This document shows positions 41,466 through 51,670 of a stretch of DNA of 64,000 nt, piece by piece; the stretch's first letter is position 1; each line of letters begins with the position of its first letter. The position numbers were made by a program, and so were the translations under genes. A model generated the notes under the pieces. The model saw only the letters and a program-made list of their open reading frames with translations. It had not been told where the DNA came from and searched no databases. The DNA comes from JAKQIM01 sp029557965. GTDB lineage: Bacteria; Chloroflexota; Anaerolineae; Anaerolineales; UBA4823. The DNA lies in assembly GCA_035341015.1 (NCBI GenBank), contig DAOQUL010000015.1, positions 1 to 64,000 of the forward strand. Direction: 5' to 3'.

Positions 41466-43361
41466 ATGGATATTAAATCCCTGCCTAAGGTGCTCTATGT
41501 AGACGACACACCCGATGCGCGGTCTTTGGTTCGCCGCGTTTTGGCACAGGATTTTATTGTCTTAGAGGCCAGTGACCCCCTCAACGGGATCGAGCTGGCG
41601 ATGCAGACCGAGCCCGACCTCATCCTCCTGGATATCAACCTGCCACATCTGAGCGGGCGTGAGGTGGCGGCACGCTTGAAAAGCTTGCTGCCCAACACGC
41701 GCCTAGTAGCCTTCTCGGCCGACAATTCGCCTGGGGCGCGCGAGCGTGCCCTGGCTGCCGGTTGCGATGGCTACATGACCAAGCCCCTGGACGTGGATAC
41801 CTTTGCCGATGAAGTCAAAGAGTATTTGCAGGGCAAGCGCGATGTGCTGCCCGACCAGGCCCGCCACGAGCGGGCATATGCGGCCGAGCTGGTTGAGATC
41901 CTGGAAGAGAAGGTGCGCGAGCTGACCAAAACCGCTGAGCGCAATGCCTTCTTGATCGAACAAAATAAGCGCCTGATTGCGGTGCTTGAGCGCCGCCAGC
42001 GTCTGCTGGAGGCAGCCGCCCGCGTCGGCCACGTGATCACTTCCATCTTGGACTTGGATGATCTGCTGCGCGTGACGGTCGATGTTATCTGTGAAGAATA
42101 CGATTTTTACTATGCTGGCCTGTTTTTGTGTGATGAACCGGTGGAAACAGCAGACGCGAAGCTGAGCAAGTGGGCGGTTTTGCGGGCCGGGCGCGGCGAA
42201 GCCGGCCAGGCAATGTTGACCAATAATTATCGCTTGCAAATTGATGAGAATTCAATCGTTGGCACTGCGATCTTAAATCGACAGGCTCGTATCGTCTTAG
42301 ATGTGGGCCAGGAAGAACACCGTTTCATCAACCCGTATTTGCCGGCGACGTGCTCTGAGATGGCTTTGCCGTTGATTGTCAAAGGCCAGGTGTTGGGGGC
42401 GCTTTCAGTGCAGTCTGACCAGGTCAATGCTTTCAGTGATGATGATATCAACACCCTCCAAACCCTGGCAAACCACGTAGCTGTGGCGGTTGACAATGCG
42501 CTCTTGCTGCGCGATTTAAAACAAGCTAACCAGGATCTGTTGCGTAACAAAACCTTCCAGGCCATTGCCCAGACCACTGGCGAAACGATACATTGGGTGG
42601 GCAACAAGGCCGCACCAATCCCCAGCAGTGTCAACCGCGTGCGTGAAGACCTGGTGCGCTTACTGGGTCTTTTCCAGGCTTTGTTGGCAGTTTCCCCCGA
42701 CCAACGCGAACAACACCCGCTGTGGCCTGAAGCGCTAGAGATCTTTCAGACGGTGGCCCAACAGGGGTTTAAGCTTGAGCCGCCTCCGTTTATCATGCCT
42801 GGCAGCCTGGAGTCGATCTTGGAAGACCTGGCGATCGTTGAGCAAAGCGCCCGCAGCATCCTGGTCATCAAAGAAGATTTGATCGGGCCGGTGCGTTTGC
42901 AAAACGTGGTCTCGATCCATCTGCCAGAGCTGTTGGATGAGACGATCTTTGAGATGGGCCTGCCTGGCGGGGTGGTCAAAACCGAATATGAGGCTAATTT
43001 GCCACCCGTCAGCGGTGACCGGCGTCAGATTGGGCAGGTCTTCAATAACCTGATCAAGAATGCTTGGGAAGCGCTTCACCAGACCGAGAATCCCTCGATT
43101 GGGGTGATTGCACGCTATTCAAATGAGCCGGGTTTTCTCGAGGTGCTGGTGGTCGATAATGGCCCTGGCATTGCACCTGAGATGTTGGAAAAAATTTGGG
43201 TCTCCTTCTTCACCACGAAGGGGGCACGGGGCGGCACAGGCTTAGGACTTTCTGCCTGCATGGCCATCGTCAACCAGGCTGAGGGCCGGATTGGCGTTGA
43301 AAGCCAGGTAGGCGTTGGGACTGTCTTTACTGTGATGCTGCCGGCAGTCAAGGATCAATGA
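41466..43361 (+). CDS. Soluble REC-GAF histidine kinase with HWVGNK-type phosphoacceptor region
   Basis: 631 residues. Receiver domain 10-125 with acidic pocket (YVDDTPD), phosphoacceptor Asp in LILLDINLP (about 57) and Lys in MTKPLD (about 105). A coiled coil (130-185) leads to a GAF domain (about 190-355). A helical region contains IHWVGNKAAPI (His about 376), the likely phosphoacceptor His, unlike the usual SHELRTPL. HATPase_c covers about 505-628 (NLIKNAWEAL, DNGPGIAPEM, GGTGLGLSA). It would combine an input receiver with a kinase, so it probably sits inside a phosphorelay. First gene of a three-gene operon. Confidence 0.88.
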   Translation: MDIKSLPKVLYVDDTPDARSLVRRVLAQDFIVLEASDPLNGIELAMQTEPDLILLDINLPHLSGREVAARLKSLLPNTRLVAFSADNSPGARERALAAGCDGYMTKPLDVDTFADEVKEYLQGKRDVLPDQARHERAYAAELVEILEEKVRELTKTAERNAFLIEQNKRLIAVLERRQRLLEAAARVGHVITSILDLDDLLRVTVDVICEEYDFYYAGLFLCDEPVETADAKLSKWAVLRAGRGEAGQAMLTNNYRLQIDENSIVGTAILNRQARIVLDVGQEEHRFINPYLPATCSEMALPLIVKGQVLGALSVQSDQVNAFSDDDINTLQTLANHVAVAVDNALLLRDLKQANQDLLRNKTFQAIAQTTGETIHWVGNKAAPIPSSVNRVREDLVRLLGLFQALLAVSPDQREQHPLWPEALEIFQTVAQQGFKLEPPPFIMPGSLESILEDLAIVEQSARSILVIKEDLIGPVRLQNVVSIHLPELLDETIFEMGLPGGVVKTEYEANLPPVSGDRRQIGQVFNNLIKNAWEALHQTENPSIGVIARYSNEPGFLEVLVVDNGPGIAPEMLEKIWVSFFTTKGARGGTGLGLSACMAIVNQAEGRIGVESQVGVGTVFTVMLPAVKDQ

Positions 43362-43380
43362 GATTATTGAGGAGGCAAAT

Positions 43381-43788
43381 ATGACCAAAGCGAAAAAGAT
43401 CTTGATTGTAGATGACGAGCCCTTGATCTTGCGTAGTATGCAGAAGACGCTCCTGCGGGCAGGCTATCAGGTCGTTCCGGCCTCAACCTGCAGCCTGGGT
43501 TTGGACAGTTTCAAAGCCGGGCTGGATTCGGACGAGCCGTTTGATATGGCGCTGGTGGACTTGAACATGCCCGATTTTGAAGGCGATGAGGCTTCTGGCG
43601 CCGGGTTGGAGCTGATCAGCCGTATTCAAGAGCTTCAGCCGGGTTTCCCAATGATCGTGTTGAGCGCTTACGATGAAGTGGCTAAGGTGAAAGAGGCCAT
43701 TACTCGGGGGGCGCGCAATTACTGTGTCAAAGGCCGAGAGCAGACCTTGCTCGACCAGATCCATACTATCTTTAAGGAGATCGAATAA
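43381..43788 (+). CDS. Single-domain response regulator
   Basis: 135 residues, SD GAGGAGG. A CheY-like receiver only: acidic pair IVDDEP, phosphoacceptor Asp in MALVDLNMPDF (about 59), Ser in VLSAYD, Lys in YCVKGRE (about 116). The loop after the phosphosite has extra acidic residues (EGDEASGAG). No output domain, so it probably relays phosphate or acts by binding a partner. It lies between two related GAF kinases, with 19 and 3 bases spacing. Confidence 0.9.
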   Translation: MTKAKKILIVDDEPLILRSMQKTLLRAGYQVVPASTCSLGLDSFKAGLDSDEPFDMALVDLNMPDFEGDEASGAGLELISRIQELQPGFPMIVLSAYDEVAKVKEAITRGARNYCVKGREQTLLDQIHTIFKEIE

Positions 43789-43791
43789 CCC

Positions 43792-45921
43792 ATGAATCCG
43801 CTCAAGCAAGCCCCACCTGAACGTCAAATCAAGCTGCTGTCAAATGCCGCTCGCGTGGCTAAAGCGGTCACATCGATTCTTGACCCTGATGAGCTGCTGC
43901 GCTGGAGTGTGGATATTATTTGTGACGAGTTCGATTTCTACTATGCAGGTGTCTTCCTGCTCGATTCAACTGGCCAATGGGCAGTCTTGCGGGCTGCACG
44001 AGGTGAGGCTGGTGCGCGCATGGTAGAGAGCGGGCATAAATTGGCTGTTGGCGGGCATTCGATGATTGGGATGGCTACCCGCTTGCGCCAGGCGCGTATT
44101 GCGCGCAATGTCGAGAATGAGATCGAATTTGCCAGCAATCCTTACTTGCCGGGGACGCGTTCAGAGATTGCCCTGCCCCTGATTGTGGCCGACGAAGTGA
44201 TTGGTGCTTTGACCGTGCAAAGCACCAATGTTGATGCTTTTGCCCAAGAAGATGTGGCTACCTTGCAGAGCATGGCAGATCAATTGGCAATTGCCATCAC
44301 CAATTCGCATTTACACCGTATGAACCAGGACCTCTTGAAGCGCACCGAACGCAGGGCGCGCCTTCTGAACGCCGCCAACGAGGTCGGCAAACGCGTGGCA
44401 TCCATCTTAGACCTGGATGTGCTGCTGCGCGAAACCGTGGATATTATCTGCCAGGCATACGGCTTTTATTATGCGGGCATCTTCTTGCTGGATGAGACGG
44501 GCGAATTCGCCGTCTTACGCGCCGGGTATGGCGAGGCGGGGGCCGCCATGATGGCTAAGGGTCACAAGCTGGCGGTTGGTGGGCATTCGATGATTGGCCT
44601 GGCCACCAGCCTGTGCGAGGCACGCATTGCCCTCGATGTTGGCGAGGAACGGGTGCACTTTAAGAATCTCTACCTGCCGCACACCCGTTCAGAGATGGCC
44701 CTGCCTTTGGCAGTAGGCTCGAGGGTTCTGGGCGCAGTGACGGTGCAGAGCACTGAAGAACGGGCCTTTGGCGACGATGATATTTTGACCCTGCAAACAA
44801 TGGCCGACCACCTGGCGATTGCCATCAATAATGCCCAACTGCTGCGCGAGCTTGACCGGGCCAATGCAGAACTGTTGCGCACCAAGACCTATGAAGCCCT
44901 GGCTACCGCCACCACCCAGGCCGTACATTGGATCGGCAATAAGGCCCTGCCCATCACAACCACCATCGCCCGCATCCAGAGTGATCTTGAGAGAGAGCCC
45001 CTGGACCTGGCCTCGGTCCGTGAAGACCTGGACCTGATCGACGAGAGCGCGCGCTTGATCGTAGATGTGAAAGAGAATCTGCTTGGCCCGGCGCGCGAGC
45101 AAAAGCCACGCCCGGCGATGTTAGAAGATGTGGTCCAGGCAGCCGCCTACCACATCGGCATGCCGCCCACCCAGTTGTCGCTGAATGTGGCTTCTGATAC
45201 CCCCATGGTCATGGCGGATACCACGCAGTTGGCGCGGGCTTTGGGTAACTTATTCCGCAATTCGCTGGAGGCGTCAGCGGCGCACGTGGCCGTTACGATT
45301 GCCCCGGCCGAAGAGCATGGTTACGTCAGCATGGATATTGTGGATGACGGGGAAGGCATCCCCGCTGAGATGATCGACAAGATCTGGGCCGCATTCATCA
45401 CCACCAAGGGCGCCAGCCACACCGGCCTGGGCTTGCCGGCCTGCTTGCATGTCATCGGTCAGCTTGACGGCCGGATCACTGCTTCAAGCGAGGCTGGTCA
45501 TGGCACCACTTTTACGGTGCTACTTCCATCCAGCCCAGAAGCAGGATCGTCTTCTGATCAAGAGCCTGGCCTTGCCAAAGCCGATAAGCGTACTTCACAT
45601 ATCCTGTTGATCGACGATGAGGATCCCTGGGCGCAGTTTGCCATCAACACCCTTACCGCCGCAGGCTATTGGGTCACACGCGCCTCGAAGCTGGATGGCA
45701 AGCTCAAACCAGATGTGATCATGGTGGATGAAGCGCTGTTAGCAGAGCCGGTTTCTGATATCCTCGAAAAGCTCAAAGGCTCTGGCCTGATCGGCCGCAC
45801 GCTGGTGGTTTCTACGGCGCTAAACGTTGAGCGCACTGCCGCCTACCTCAAGGCAGGTGTCAAAGACGTGATCTTGAAACCCTACACACTCGAAGAATTC
45901 GCCCTGGTACTGGCGATCTAG
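43792..45921 (+). CDS. Dual-GAF histidine kinase with C-terminal receiver-like domain
   Basis: 709 residues, AAGGAGA overlapping the end of the preceding gene. Two tandem GAF domains (about 15-175 and 190-345) that resemble each other (LLRWSVDIICDEFDFYYAGVFL and LLRETVDIICQAYGFYYAGIFL in part). A VHWIGNKALPI segment (His about 380) matches the kinase at 41466. HATPase_c near 460-585 (NLFRNSLEAS, DDGEGIPAEM, HTGLGLPA). The last 105 residues are receiver-like (LLIDDEDPW, PDVIMVDEALL, VILKPYT) and keep Asp and Lys. Domain order is the reverse of the first kinase, which carries its receiver at the N-terminus. Confidence 0.87.
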   Translation: MNPLKQAPPERQIKLLSNAARVAKAVTSILDPDELLRWSVDIICDEFDFYYAGVFLLDSTGQWAVLRAARGEAGARMVESGHKLAVGGHSMIGMATRLRQARIARNVENEIEFASNPYLPGTRSEIALPLIVADEVIGALTVQSTNVDAFAQEDVATLQSMADQLAIAITNSHLHRMNQDLLKRTERRARLLNAANEVGKRVASILDLDVLLRETVDIICQAYGFYYAGIFLLDETGEFAVLRAGYGEAGAAMMAKGHKLAVGGHSMIGLATSLCEARIALDVGEERVHFKNLYLPHTRSEMALPLAVGSRVLGAVTVQSTEERAFGDDDILTLQTMADHLAIAINNAQLLRELDRANAELLRTKTYEALATATTQAVHWIGNKALPITTTIARIQSDLEREPLDLASVREDLDLIDESARLIVDVKENLLGPAREQKPRPAMLEDVVQAAAYHIGMPPTQLSLNVASDTPMVMADTTQLARALGNLFRNSLEASAAHVAVTIAPAEEHGYVSMDIVDDGEGIPAEMIDKIWAAFITTKGASHTGLGLPACLHVIGQLDGRITASSEAGHGTTFTVLLPSSPEAGSSSDQEPGLAKADKRTSHILLIDDEDPWAQFAINTLTAAGYWVTRASKLDGKLKPDVIMVDEALLAEPVSDILEKLKGSGLIGRTLVVSTALNVERTAAYLKAGVKDVILKPYTLEEFALVLAI

Positions 45922-45923
45922 AA

Positions 45924-45965
45924 AAATAGAGAAGGACGGTGCGGGTGCGCCGTCCTTCTCTATTT
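45924..45965. terminator. Bidirectional terminator, 16-bp perfect stem
   Basis: Arms 45924-45939 and 45950-45965, AT-rich ends on both sides. It lies between the convergent two-component and DUF58 operons and overlaps the DUF58 stop codon. Confidence 0.85.
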
Positions 45966-46837
45966 AACAATGCCAGCCTTGCGAAAGTCTAACAGTACCA
46001 GCTCATCCCAGGGATATGCTGTGCTAACCGGCAGGTAGCGTATGCCTCGTTTCCCACACAGCAACTGGATCTCATTCTGCCAGGCTTGCAGGCGGCGGCG
46101 GTACAGCTCGCGCAAACCGGCATCCAGCGAAACGTCCTGGCCAAAATCGGTTTCGATGTCAATCAAGCGCAAATCGCCTGCCAGTGGAGGTTCCAGTTCG
46201 TCAGGCGCTAACAGGTGTACCAGGGTTAGCTCATAGCCGCGCGACAGCAGTTGGTTCAGCCCAGTCTCAAAGCCAGCCGGGCTGAAGAGATCGCTGATCA
46301 AGAAGGTCAGTCCCGGGCGGCGGGCCGCAAGCGTATAATCGCGCAGCATCTGGTTCAAGTCCGTTGTCCCGTCGCAGGTTTGCGGTTCCAAGAAGGCTAA
46401 CAGGCGCATCAGGTGTTGTTGGCCGCGCGCCGGGCCGTACTGTGCCGGGGACTGGGCCGCGCGCAGCAGGGTAACGGTCAGGTAATCCCCTGCGCCCAGG
46501 GCCACAGAGCCCAAGGCCGCTGCCAGCTTGAGCGCATATTGGAACTTGTGCAGGGCATTTTCCCCCCAGTCCATCGATTTGGATGCATCCACCAGGATGT
46601 GAACAGCCAGGTCTTCTTCTTCCTCAAGCAGCTTGATGAAAGGCCGCTCTAGGCGGGCGTAGACATTCCAATCCAGGCGGCGCAAATCGTCGCCGGGTGT
46701 GTAATCGCGATAGTCGGCAAACTCGATGCTGGTGCCGCGCTTGGTTGAGCGGCGCTCGCCTTTTAAGACCCCGGCGCGTACTTTGCTGGCGACAAGCGCA
46801 AGCTGGTTAAGCTTGCGGAGGGTAGTCTCATCAAAGA

Positions 46838-46841
<4 letters not shown>
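45960..46841 (-). CDS. DUF58 (von Willebrand factor A-like) protein
   Basis: 293 residues. The DUF58 signature is RGTSIEFADYRDYTPGDDLRRLDWNVYAR, seen as YTPGDDLRRLDWN, followed by the VWA-like metal site VDASKSMDWG (DxSxS). No membrane helix. DUF58 proteins are almost always encoded beside MoxR ATPases, as here, where the genes overlap by ATGA (46838-46841). The pair is thought to act as a chaperone system that activates or assembles envelope or enzyme complexes. It is the last gene of a six-gene operon. Confidence 0.92.
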
Positions 46842-47815
<974 letters not shown>

Positions 47816-47824
47816 GCGGTATCC

Positions 47825-49683
47825 TTAAGGTTCTAGTGAACTGAAATAGTCGCGTACCAGGTTGCGAAAAGAGATGGGCACCTGCCCGCTGTCGATTGCC
47901 CGGCGGTATGCCTCGGCATACGATGCATACACCTCCACGTAGGGCACTGTGCTGACACCCGGTTGGCCGGGTTGTGTTGCGCCTTCGCCGGTGACCTGGT
48001 CGCCGGGCTGCCCGCTTTCGGGCAGGGTAACCTGGCTTCCATCTTCGCCGCCCAGGCGGGTTGGGGCATAGATCTGTTCGTAGGTGGTCTCGCCGCCGTC
48101 ACCAGGGCCATTATTCTGTCCAATGGGCGAGTCGCCTGCTTCAGAGCCTGCGCCGCTGCCTGTCCCGGCACCGCTGCCTGAGCCTTGGCCCTGTCCTTGA
48201 CCTTGGCCCTGTCCTTGACCCTGGCCTTGTCCTTGACCCTGGCCCTGTCCTTGACCTTGGCCCTGTCCTTGACCCTGGCCCTGTCCTTGACCCTGGCCCT
48301 GTCCTTGACCCTGGCCNNNNNNNNNNNNNNNNNNNNNNNNNNNNNNNNNNNNNNNNNNNNNNNNNNNNNNNNNNNNNNNNNNNNNNNNNNNNNNNNNNNN
48401 NNNNNNNNNNNNNNNNCCTGTCCTTGACCCTGGCCCTGTCCTTGACCCTGGCCCTGTCCTTGACCCTGGCCCTGTCCTTGACCCTGGCCTTGTCCTTGTT
48501 GCCCGCTGCTCGATTGGCCGCCCTGGATGATCTGCTGTTGGCCTTGGGCTACCTGGCTGGCGGCCTGGCTGGCAGCCAGCGACTGTGCAATTTCCTGCCC
48601 GGCCTGGGCTACCTGTTGAGAGGCCTGCTGGAGCGCTTCTTGGGCAGCCTGGGTGTTGCCTTGCGCCAACGCATCGGCGGCGGCCTGCATTTGCTCGGCC
48701 AGGTCCGGGTTGGTCGATTCAAGCGCCTGGGCAGCTTCAGAGAGCTGGTCGGCCAACTGCTGCGCTTCTTCAGGAGACAGCGCAGCCGGGTCGATAGTTG
48801 ATAATTCCTCTGCCGCTCCCAGGTAATCGCCATCCGCCAGGTCTTGGCCAAATTCCTGCAGGGGGCTGCCTTCTTGTTGGCTCAGGCTGCTGCCCGCACC
48901 CTGCAGCGCCTGGGCTTGCTGTTGCGCCTGCGAATTCTCAAGCGCTTCAAGCTGTTGTTCGGCCTGGGTTAAAATCGACACAGCCTGTTCGGTGGTTTCT
49001 GCATTTTGCAGGTCTTGGACTGCCTGGTCCAGGGGCTGAAGGAGTTGTTCTTTCTGTTCGGGGGTAAGCTGATCGTTCTGCTCGATCTCAGATTGCAGCG
49101 CTTCGATCTCTGCGATCTGTTGAGCAATCGCCTGCTGTGTGGCGCGCTGCTGTTGTGCCGCCTGGAAGAGCTTCTCGCCGCGCAGAATAACCAGGGCCAC
49201 CACGGCCACCAGCAGCACAGCCAACACAAGCTGAAAGCGGTCCAGCTTGGCGGGCAGGCTGCGGCGGGCGTTGACCTGGCGGGCAGAATCCAGGGCATCG
49301 GCCAACTGCTGTTGGGCCAGCTCGGGGGATGGGGGGTGGGGCAGGCGGCCTTCGGCAAGCTCAAGCGCGGTGCTAACGCGCTCGCGCAGTTTAAAGATGC
49401 GGTCGAAGTAGTAAGCCGCTTCCAGGCGTTGGATCGGCCACAAGAAGCTCGCCAATGCGCCCCCGATCGTTCCGAATAGCCCAGATCCAATGGTTACCAG
49501 GATGAACTCGTTTTTCAGCAGCCCTGCTTGCAGCAAGATCGCCAGGGCTGCCCCCAGCGAGAGCCCCAGGCCAAAGATCAGCCCATAGCCGCCCCATCTT
49601 ACGGCGCGCTGCAACCTGAACCAGCGCAGCCATCGCTGCAAGTGGCCGGTCAATTCTTTGAGCATCCCTGGCTGTTTATCCAT
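47825..49683 (-). CDS. Membrane protein with coiled coil and Gly-Gln repeat, interrupted by assembly gap
   Basis: About 600 residues, true length unknown. Starts at ATG 49683, 6 bases after the permease stop. Two membrane helices near 35-55 and 65-85 and one near 155-175 (FQLVLAVLLVAVVALVIL), then a long Gln/Glu/Ala-rich coiled coil (about 180-410), then a GQGQGQ repeat that runs into 100 N (48317-48416). Past the gap the frame that continues GQ is shifted by one base relative to the record: GSGSGAGTGSG, then the conserved-looking tail TTYEQIYAPTRLGGEDG...YVEVYASYAEAYRRAI..GQVPISFRNLVRDYFSSLEP, stop at 47825. The tail read in the recorded frame (ARVKDRARVKD) is an artefact. Probably a partner of MoxR/DUF58. 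Confidence 0.8.
48183..48505. repeat. 18-base tandem repeat encoding Gly-Gln, both sides of the gap
   Basis: Units of CTGGCCCTGTCCTTGACC with small variation flank the gap (48183-48316, 48417-48505). The repeat explains why the assembly broke here. Confidence 0.9.
48317..48416. other. Assembly gap of 100 N
   Basis: Exactly 100 N, the usual placeholder for a gap of unknown size. For the coding frame to be continuous the real length must leave remainder 2 when divided by 3, whereas 100 leaves 1. Confidence 0.98.
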
Positions 49684-49689
49684 ATCGGT

Positions 49690-50661
49690 TTATGACTCAG
49701 TACGTTTTACGAACCGTATTGCCGCCCAGATCAAGAATAGGCTGAAGATCAAATACAGCAGCACATACCCGATCCAGGGTGAAATCACAGGAATATTGAT
49801 CCCGCCATATGGGAGCGGCAAGCTGACAAATAATGCGCTTTGTTCCTCGATCAAGATCAATTCGGTGGCGATGGCGGTGGCGATGGGGTTGATGGCTACG
49901 AAAAACCAACCGATAACGAGACCAACGATCTGGATGATCAACTCTTGGGTCGGGTTGAGGGTTAGATTGCTTGAGCCGAAGATCAGTCCGGCGGCAATGC
50001 CAAGTGACATGTAAATGAAGACCGGAATGCCAAAGACAACCAGGTTGGCGATCAAGTAGCTGACCACGGTTGAAACCAAAACGCTTTTGGCAAAGCTGGA
50101 CACGAACAGTCCTATTGCGCTGAAGGCAATTGCTGTGATCACCAGCATCAAGAAGGATATGACCACTTCTTCGAAGGCCACGCCCCCTAGCAAGTAGGCC
50201 AGCCCTTGCAGTGGGAATGCCACGATCAACAGCAGGATCAAGAAGGACAGGGCCGAACCCAGCTTGCCCACTACCAACGAGCGTGCCGAAAGCAGGGTGG
50301 TGCGCAGCAGATCATAGGTCTGGCGCTCGCGTTCAGCGGCAATTGATCCGGCTGTCAGGGCAGGGGCGATAAAGCAGATCATGGTCAGTTCCAGCCCCAC
50401 TACCGTCCCAAAAACGGCCTTCCCCAATCCCTGGCTGATGTTCAGGCTGCCGGGCGTGTTGCTGGCACCGGCAAATGCCATGAAGATCGTTCCTACCAGG
50501 CTGCCTAAGACGATCAAGTATAAGGTGATCAGGATGAAAGCCCGTCCGCCGCGCATGCGCGAGCGCAGTTCTTTCAGCACCACCGGGTTCTCGCGCAGGC
50601 GTTCGCTCCAAGAGTGGCGCGGCTTAACAGATTTAGAGGATGCAGGCACGGCTTCGGTCAT
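49690..50661 (-). CDS. ABC-2-type transporter permease
   Basis: About 323 residues from ATG 50661; an upstream in-frame start at 50766 would lie within the ATPase gene and lacks an SD. Begins with RENPVVLKELRSRMRGGRAF, a pattern typical of GldF/NatB-like ABC-2 permeases, then six membrane helices (FILITLYLIVLGSLVGTIFM, LTMICFIAPALTAGSIA and others in part) with ERERQTYDLLRTTLL between, also typical. Forms an exporter or membrane complex with the ATPase encoded 43 bases upstream. Substrate unknown. Confidence 0.88.
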   Translation of the reverse strand: MTEAVPASSKSVKPRHSWSERLRENPVVLKELRSRMRGGRAFILITLYLIVLGSLVGTIFMAFAGASNTPGSLNISQGLGKAVFGTVVGLELTMICFIAPALTAGSIAAERERQTYDLLRTTLLSARSLVVGKLGSALSFLILLLIVAFPLQGLAYLLGGVAFEEVVISFLMLVITAIAFSAIGLFVSSFAKSVLVSTVVSYLIANLVVFGIPVFIYMSLGIAAGLIFGSSNLTLNPTQELIIQIVGLVIGWFFVAINPIATAIATELILIEEQSALFVSLPLPYGGINIPVISPWIGYVLLYLIFSLFLIWAAIRFVKRTES

Positions 50662-50704
50662 CGTGGCTTCTCTTTCAATGGGTTCTGATCGCAGTAGCTT
50701 CTGC

Positions 50705-51661
50705 TCATGTGACCATGCCTTTGGTGGCGCGCATGAACACTTCTTCCAGGTCGCGGCTGTCTTCACTGAAATGAACGACTGGGATGCCTTGTTGCACCAG
50801 GTTCGATAGCATAGCAGTCAGCGCCGCGTCTTCGCCCAAGAATTCAACCTCTAGACGGATGCGCCCGCCGTTTTGGTTCCCAGGCATTTGGTTGAGATTG
50901 GCCACCCCGGGCGTGTTCTTGAGAATTTCTGAGGCTTGCTCTGCTTGCCCCAATACTGTCACCTGGATTTGGCGGTGAGGCATGAGATGCTGTTGAAGTT
51001 CTTCCAGCGGGCCGCAAGCCACCAGCTTGCCCGCCTCAATGATGCCCACCTGGCTGCAAATTTCGGCCACATCAGCCAGGATGTGCGTGGAGAAGAAAAT
51101 TGTTTTGCCCATGCGGGCCAGCTCGACCAGCAGTTCGCGGATCTCAACCCGCGCCCGTGGGTCTAGTCCTGAAGCCGGCTCGTCCAGGATCAACACCTGT
51201 GGATCGTGGATCAGGGTGCGCGCCAGGCTGAGACGTTGTTTCATGCCGCGCGACAACCCCTCAACCGGATCATTGTAGCGGTGGGTCAGGTCTACCAGGG
51301 CCAGCAGGTCTTTCACCAACCCGGTCCGCTTGGGGCCGGGGATTTCGTAACAAGCGCCAAAGAAATCCAGGTATTCCCACACCAGCATATCGTTGTACAC
51401 GCCAAAGAAATCGGGCATGTAGCCAATTGCCCTGCGCACCAGGCGTGGTTCTTTGCGCACCGAGTGCCCGGCTACGCAGATATCCCCTTGCGTAGCGCAC
51501 AGCAAGGTGCACATCACCCGGATGGTGGTAGTTTTTCCGGCGCCGTTGGGGCCGACGAAGCCAAAGATTGCGCCCTCTTCAACCGCTAAATTCAGATGAT
51601 CAACGGCCAGGCGCCCATTGTATGATTTGACCAGGTCTTGGATTTCGATAATCGCTGGCAT
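50705..51661 (-). CDS. ABC transporter ATP-binding protein
   Basis: 318 residues. Walker A GPNGAGKTTT (about 37-46), signature LSRGMKQRL (normally LSGGQ), Walker B VLILDEPASGLDP, H-loop STHILAD. A C-terminal domain of about 80 residues (QIQVTVLGQAEQASEIL in part) resembles the regulatory extension of CcmA/NatA/GldA-type ATPases. Upstream SD TAGGAA. It follows the 811-residue membrane protein by 9 bases and powers the permease next to it. Confidence 0.93.
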   Translation of the reverse strand: MPAIIEIQDLVKSYNGRLAVDHLNLAVEEGAIFGFVGPNGAGKTTTIRVMCTLLCATQGDICVAGHSVRKEPRLVRRAIGYMPDFFGVYNDMLVWEYLDFFGACYEIPGPKRTGLVKDLLALVDLTHRYNDPVEGLSRGMKQRLSLARTLIHDPQVLILDEPASGLDPRARVEIRELLVELARMGKTIFFSTHILADVAEICSQVGIIEAGKLVACGPLEELQQHLMPHRQIQVTVLGQAEQASEILKNTPGVANLNQMPGNQNGGRIRLEVEFLGEDAALTAMLSNLVQQGIPVVHFSEDSRDLEEVFMRATKGMVT

Positions 51662-51670
51662 GGCCGGTTC

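Noticed and set aside
47833..48316. ARVKDRARVKD C-terminus read across the gap
   Set aside because: Produced by the placeholder gap length; the other frame continues the Gly-Gln repeat and ends at a sensible stop.
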